A stretch of DNA of 7,755 nt from Clostridia bacterium (GTDB lineage: Bacteria; Bacillota; Clostridia; Oscillospirales; CAG-272), in NCBI GenBank assembly GCA_024404435.1, contig JAKSPW010000059.1:1-7755 (forward strand). Direction: 5' to 3'. Shown piece by piece: positions 5,077 to 7,755 of this stretch. The number at the start of each line of letters is the position of its first letter. The stretch's first letter is position 1. A program made the position numbers and the translations under genes. Under the pieces are notes generated by a model. The model was not told the origin of the DNA. It worked only from the letters and a program-made list of their open reading frames with translations, and ran no database searches.

Positions 5077-6843
5077 TCAGTGATTCACTCTCTTGCAGTA
5101 TCTCATGATGATCGTAGATACCTGAGCGCGCGTTGCGTTTCCGCGGGGATCGAGGACAACGGTGCCGTTCTTGCTCGTGCCGCCGATGAGTCCCTCGTAA
5201 ACTGCCCAGGAGAGCGCGTTCTTCGCGTACGAGCTTACCTTATTGCTGTCCGGGAAGGAGTCGAGAGACGCCGTGCCGTATTCGGAGAGGAAGCCTCTGT
5301 ACTGCGTATAGCGCAGGAGGATCGTCGAAAGCTGCTCACGCGTGATCGGGCTCGAAGGAGAGAAGGTCGTCTCGGTCGTGCCGTTGACTATTCCCTTTTC
5401 GTATGCCCATGCGACGGAGTCGTGATACCAGCTCTGCTTCAGATCCGTGAACGGAACGGAAACGGAGGAGGCGGGCTGTCCCTCAAGTCTCCAGAGCACC
5501 GTGACGAGCATCGCACGGTTCATCGTTGCGGCGGGCTCGAACGTGTTCTCGCTCGTGCCGCCGAAGAGTCCGCGCCATACGACGTAGTCGATGCCCTCGT
5601 GAGCCCAGTTCGTATCCGCCACTCTGTCTTTGAAGGGCAGGCTGTAGCAGAACTCACCGACGTATTCGTTTCCGCACTTCGTGCAGATGAAGTTCGCCGT
5701 GCCGTGATTGTGCTCGACCGGAGGTACGACGAATTCCTTTACGGAATAGAAATGTCCGGTGGGAGCGGCGTCGACGTACTTGGTCTGTCCGCAGAGCGTG
5801 CAGGTAAGCTTCTTCGTGCCCGTTCCGGTGCAGGTAGGCTCAACCGTGATCTCGCCGGAGTTCCACACGTGGTTGTTATAGTCTCTCGGCAGTGACTTCG
5901 TTTCCGAGGCTCCGCACTTCGTGCAGGTCCTCTTCGCCGTGCCCTCGGCGCAGCAGGTAGAAGCCTTTGTCGTCTTCCAATCGCCGTAGAAGTGGATGCC
6001 CGTCGTCTCGCAGGACGGCTCCTTGACGGTGAAAGTGTACTTATACTGTTCGCCGCTGTAGTTGTAGAATTCGATATAAGCCGTGCCGGACTTGTTCTCC
6101 ACCACGTCGTAGTAGTGCTTACCGTCGCTGTTGACGTTGTTCTTCGCGGTGTACTTGACGTTGGTGTCTTCGGTTCCGTCGGGATGGACGTATTTGATTA
6201 TGGTCGTTGTCTGACCGATCGTATCGTAATTGTCGAACACGATGCGGTAAACGGTGTTTGCCTTAGCGGTGAACTTGTAAAAATCCGCTTCGTCGCAGTC
6301 GCTGTAAAGGTCACCGAGATAACCCGTTTTGGCAGTCCAAACCGTAAGGGGCGTTGCGTAGTCCTTCGTTCCGTTGAATTCTTTTTCAACGTTGGCGTTC
6401 TGGGAGAACGACAACTTGTATTTCGCAGTGAACGTGCCGGAGAAGACGTAGAAGCCCGCGCTGACTCCGAGGTAATAAGTGCCCGCGCCGAGTCCTACGC
6501 TCGTCGTTTCGCTGCTCTTTTTGGAGTCGCCGCAGCCGCCTGCCCAGACGAGATTCTGGTCCTTGTCGAGGATCATGTAGTAGAGGCCGTAATAAACGCC
6601 GTCATCGTCTGCCGGCTTTGTGGCGGTCACCGTCACGATTCCGGGAGATGAAAGCGAGAATTTGCTGTAATAAACGTCTTCATCCGTCGCGCTGTCCCAC
6701 GATGCCGAGTACTGCGTGCCGAACGAAAGATTTCCCGCCGCACCGGGTGTCGTTGCGGCTGCGGACGCGGAAACGGACAGTACTGACAGAACCGACACCG
6801 TCATCACTACCGCGAGAATTATCGAAATGATACGTGTTTTCAT
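5077..6843 (-). CDS. Secreted S-layer-homology (SLH) domain surface protein
   Basis: The 588-residue protein has a Sec signal peptide (basic MKTR, hydrophobic core, likely cleavage after the ASA/AAA at about 27-30). Two beta-sandwich-like domains follow at about 35-147 and 152-274. They resemble pre-peptidase C-terminal-type domains by their GxLxxG and hydrophobic/aromatic strand pattern; this is tentative. Residues 278-400 hold Cys-pair modules (CTKC at 307-310, CTLC at 348-351, CTKC at 387-390, each followed by Gly, with Cys297/298 and Cys338 upstream), a repeat style common in Firmicutes surface proteins. Three SLH domains end the protein: about 403-455, 464-516 and 528-583, with ITREQLSTILLR and ATRAQVSTIIMR helices. 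SLH triplets bind pyruvylated secondary cell-wall polymer. No enzyme motif was seen. GGAGG at 6850-6854, 6 nt upstream, supports the start. It is monocistronic. Confidence 0.92.
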   Translation of the reverse strand: MKTRIISIILAVVMTVSVLSVLSVSASAAATTPGAAGNLSFGTQYSASWDSATDEDVYYSKFSLSSPGIVTVTATKPADDDGVYYGLYYMILDKDQNLVWAGGCGDSKKSSETTSVGLGAGTYYLGVSAGFYVFSGTFTAKYKLSFSQNANVEKEFNGTKDYATPLTVWTAKTGYLGDLYSDCDEADFYKFTAKANTVYRIVFDNYDTIGQTTTIIKYVHPDGTEDTNVKYTAKNNVNSDGKHYYDVVENKSGTAYIEFYNYSGEQYKYTFTVKEPSCETTGIHFYGDWKTTKASTCCAEGTAKRTCTKCGASETKSLPRDYNNHVWNSGEITVEPTCTGTGTKKLTCTLCGQTKYVDAAPTGHFYSVKEFVVPPVEHNHGTANFICTKCGNEYVGEFCYSLPFKDRVADTNWAHEGIDYVVWRGLFGGTSENTFEPAATMNRAMLVTVLWRLEGQPASSVSVPFTDLKQSWYHDSVAWAYEKGIVNGTTETTFSPSSPITREQLSTILLRYTQYRGFLSEYGTASLDSFPDSNKVSSYAKNALSWAVYEGLIGGTSKNGTVVLDPRGNATRAQVSTIIMRYCKRVNH

Positions 6844-6873
6844 TGAGATCCTCCGAAGATTTTTGTCTTTTTT

Positions 6874-6902
6874 ATTTTATATCACGCGCATGGATTTGTC
6901 AA
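6874..6902 (-). promoter_or_regulatory. SigA-type promoter of the SLH-protein gene
   Basis: On the minus strand, a consensus TTGACA (6902-6897) is followed 17 bp later by TAAAAT (6879-6874); an overlapping TATAAA sits 15 bp away behind a TGA. The leader is short, about 25-30 nt, and leads to a strong ribosome binding site. It is divergent from the LytTR-gene promoter. Confidence 0.75.
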
Positions 6903-6913
6903 TAAGAAATGAG

Positions 6914-7014
6914 CCGTTTGACGGACAAAAAACGCATCTTGCCGTCAAAAATCCACCACTTGCGGCGGGTGTGTTGACAAGGGAGGCTAAATCTGAGATA
7001 ATATGATCAAACGG
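6914..7014. promoter_or_regulatory. Inverted repeats around the LytTR promoter, candidate operator
   Basis: CCGTTTGA at 6914-6921 has a perfect inverted partner, TCAAACGG, at 7007-7014; the two flank the LytTR promoter, one upstream of the -35 and one at the expected transcription start. A second perfect pair, TTTGACGG at 6917-6924 and CCGTCAAA at 6942-6949, has a 17-nt spacer. CCGTTTG partly fits the published LytTR half-site pattern with a central GTT. No T-run follows, so this is not a terminator. Autoregulation is inferred. Confidence 0.45.
6974..7002 (+). promoter_or_regulatory. SigA-type promoter of the LytTR operon
   Basis: Consensus TTGACA at 6974-6979 and GATAAT at 6997-7002 are 17 bp apart, with TGA at 6994-6996 as an extended -10. 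The expected start of transcription is near 7009, overlapping the TCAAACGG repeat. Confidence 0.75.
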
Positions 7015-7031
7015 TACGGAAGGAGGAGAAC

Positions 7032-7490
7032 ATGAAACGAAAAGTCACCGTCGTCATCGACAGGGATGCCGACGAGGAAATCGTGATAAGATGCCGAGCG
7101 CTGACGCCGGAGATCGAATACATAAAAAGCGTCGCGGAAAGCGGCGGAACGGGAAACGAGATCATGCTCGAGCTTCAGGGCAGAGAGTACTTCATGCCTC
7201 TCTCCGACGTTCTATTCTTTGAGTCGGCATCGGACAAGACCGCCGCGCACACGCAGGACAAAATGCTCTACACGGACAAAACGCTCCGCGAGCTTGAAGG
7301 GACTCTGCCCGGGTATTTTGCAAGAGTCTCAAAGTCGTGCCTTCTGAACGTGCGCCGCGTTTCGTCAATGAAGCGGAGCGTGTCGGGCGTTTGCGAGGTC
7401 TGGCTCGACGGAGACGTGAAAAAGGTCTACGTCTCAAGAATGTACTACAAAGGTTTCAGAGAAAAGCTTACCGAATTAAGATTGCAATAA
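7032..7490 (+). CDS. LytTR-family DNA-binding regulator
   Basis: This 152-residue protein lacks a receiver domain. Residues 1-48 are a short N-terminal extension. Residues about 50-148 form a LytTR DNA-binding domain, with the hallmark stretches REYFMPLSDVLFFES at 51-65, GYFARVSKSCLLNVRRV at 94-110 and YVSRMYYKGF at 133-142. Such stand-alone LytTR proteins usually control their own operon and are tuned by a membrane protein encoded next to them rather than by phosphorylation. AAGGAGGAG just before ATG gives a very strong ribosome binding site. The downstream membrane-protein gene begins 13 nt after its stop. Confidence 0.92.
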   Translation: MKRKVTVVIDRDADEEIVIRCRALTPEIEYIKSVAESGGTGNEIMLELQGREYFMPLSDVLFFESASDKTAAHTQDKMLYTDKTLRELEGTLPGYFARVSKSCLLNVRRVSSMKRSVSGVCEVWLDGDVKKVYVSRMYYKGFREKLTELRLQ

Positions 7491-7503
7491 TCGGAGGAGA
7501 ATT

Positions 7504-7755
7504 ATGAAAAAAAGAATCATCTGGGGGATAATCCTCATCATCTGCGCCGTCGCAGTCATCTGCTTCGCGGCGATCCCGGATTTCGCGCTCGGCTTTGATC
7601 TTCCCGTCTGGAAGATACTGCTCGGTGCCATCCTTCTGTACTTTATCATCCGTCGGATCGCGTGCTCTTCGACGCCCTGGAAAAGACTGTCCGTCTTTTT
7701 CTTGCTCGCGCTTTTGTTCATACTGCCCGAGCCGACCACAGCAGGTGCCGCGGGT
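7504..7755 (+). CDS. LiaF-like multi-pass membrane protein, N-terminal part
   Basis: The frame runs off the right edge after 84 codons. The visible part has three hydrophobic segments, at about 4-23, 36-50 and 60-74, in the short-loop hairpin arrangement of the LiaF/DUF5668-type membrane domain: MKKRIIWGIILII at the start and a VWKILLGAILLYFIIR second helix. GGAGG at 7493-7497, 6 nt upstream, sets the start. Membrane proteins of this kind often follow stand-alone LytTR genes and are thought to modulate the regulator or respond to envelope stress. The family call is a resemblance; the C-terminal domain that would confirm it is outside the window. Confidence 0.75.
   Translation, partial: MKKRIIWGIILIICAVAVICFAAIPDFALGFDLPVWKILLGAILLYFIIRRIACSSTPWKRLSVFFLLALLFILPEPTTAGAAG

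Noticed and set aside
4906..5895. Long plus-strand open frame (329 codons) opposite the SLH gene
   Set aside because: It crosses a promoter and a terminator and is antisense to SLH domains; the protein has no recognisable motif and no ribosome binding site.
5992..6651. Plus-strand open frame (219 codons) opposite the N-terminal half of the SLH protein
   Set aside because: Antisense shadow of a confident gene, with low-complexity Val-rich composition and no initiation signals.
6917..6949. The TTTGACGG/CCGTCAAA hairpin as a terminator
   Set aside because: No T-run follows on either strand and the hairpin lies upstream of both divergent genes, so an operator role is more likely.
7476..7739. 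Minus-strand open frame of 87 codons at the right edge
   Set aside because: It is antisense to the membrane-protein gene, which has a well-spaced GGAGG site and clear hydrophobic segments.

Overview
The window most resembles the chromosome of a Gram-positive, Clostridia-like bacterium with moderately high GC. The evidence is strong AGGAGG-type ribosome binding sites, TTGACA/TATAAT-type promoters with extended -10 elements, a lipobox lipoprotein, an SLH-domain surface protein and a LytTR regulator followed by a small LiaF-like membrane protein. No taxon can be fixed from sequence alone. No transposase, integrase, CRISPR array, tRNA or rRNA was seen.

Layout. Positions 1-983 (+): the 3' end of an unrecognised gene, a complete nucleoside phosphorylase gene 21 nt behind it, then a second degenerate copy of the first gene's 3' end, closed by a strong terminator. 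Positions 994-3236 (+): a well-formed promoter and a 722-residue lipoprotein of unknown function. Positions 3244-3274: a symmetric, probably bidirectional terminator where two transcription units converge. Positions 3265-5042 (-): a compact operon transcribed leftwards from its own promoter, in the order GtrA-family membrane protein, metallo-beta-lactamase-fold hydrolase, small HEPN-like protein. The genes are nearly fused (1-nt gap, then 11-nt overlap). Positions 5045-6902 (-): a promoter, an SLH-anchored secreted protein and its terminator. Positions 6903-7031: a divergent regulatory region with two promoters back to back and several matching inverted repeats. Positions 7032-7755 (+): a LytTR regulator and the start of a multi-pass membrane protein, probably one operon.

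How the genes work together. Three of the four units concern the cell envelope: the lipoprotein, the SLH protein, and the LytTR/membrane-protein pair that probably senses or adjusts envelope state. GtrA-family proteins usually move polyprenyl-linked sugars for surface glycosylation. The MBL and HEPN genes downstream of GtrA are co-transcribed with it, but a shared function cannot be shown.

The most notable points are the duplicated gene tail around the nucleoside phosphorylase, which differs only by synonymous changes over 15 codons and looks like the scar of an integration or tandem duplication; the small protein with an intact HEPN R-N-x3-H motif; and the inverted repeats around the LytTR promoter. 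I did not find a convincing complete new multi-gene system.
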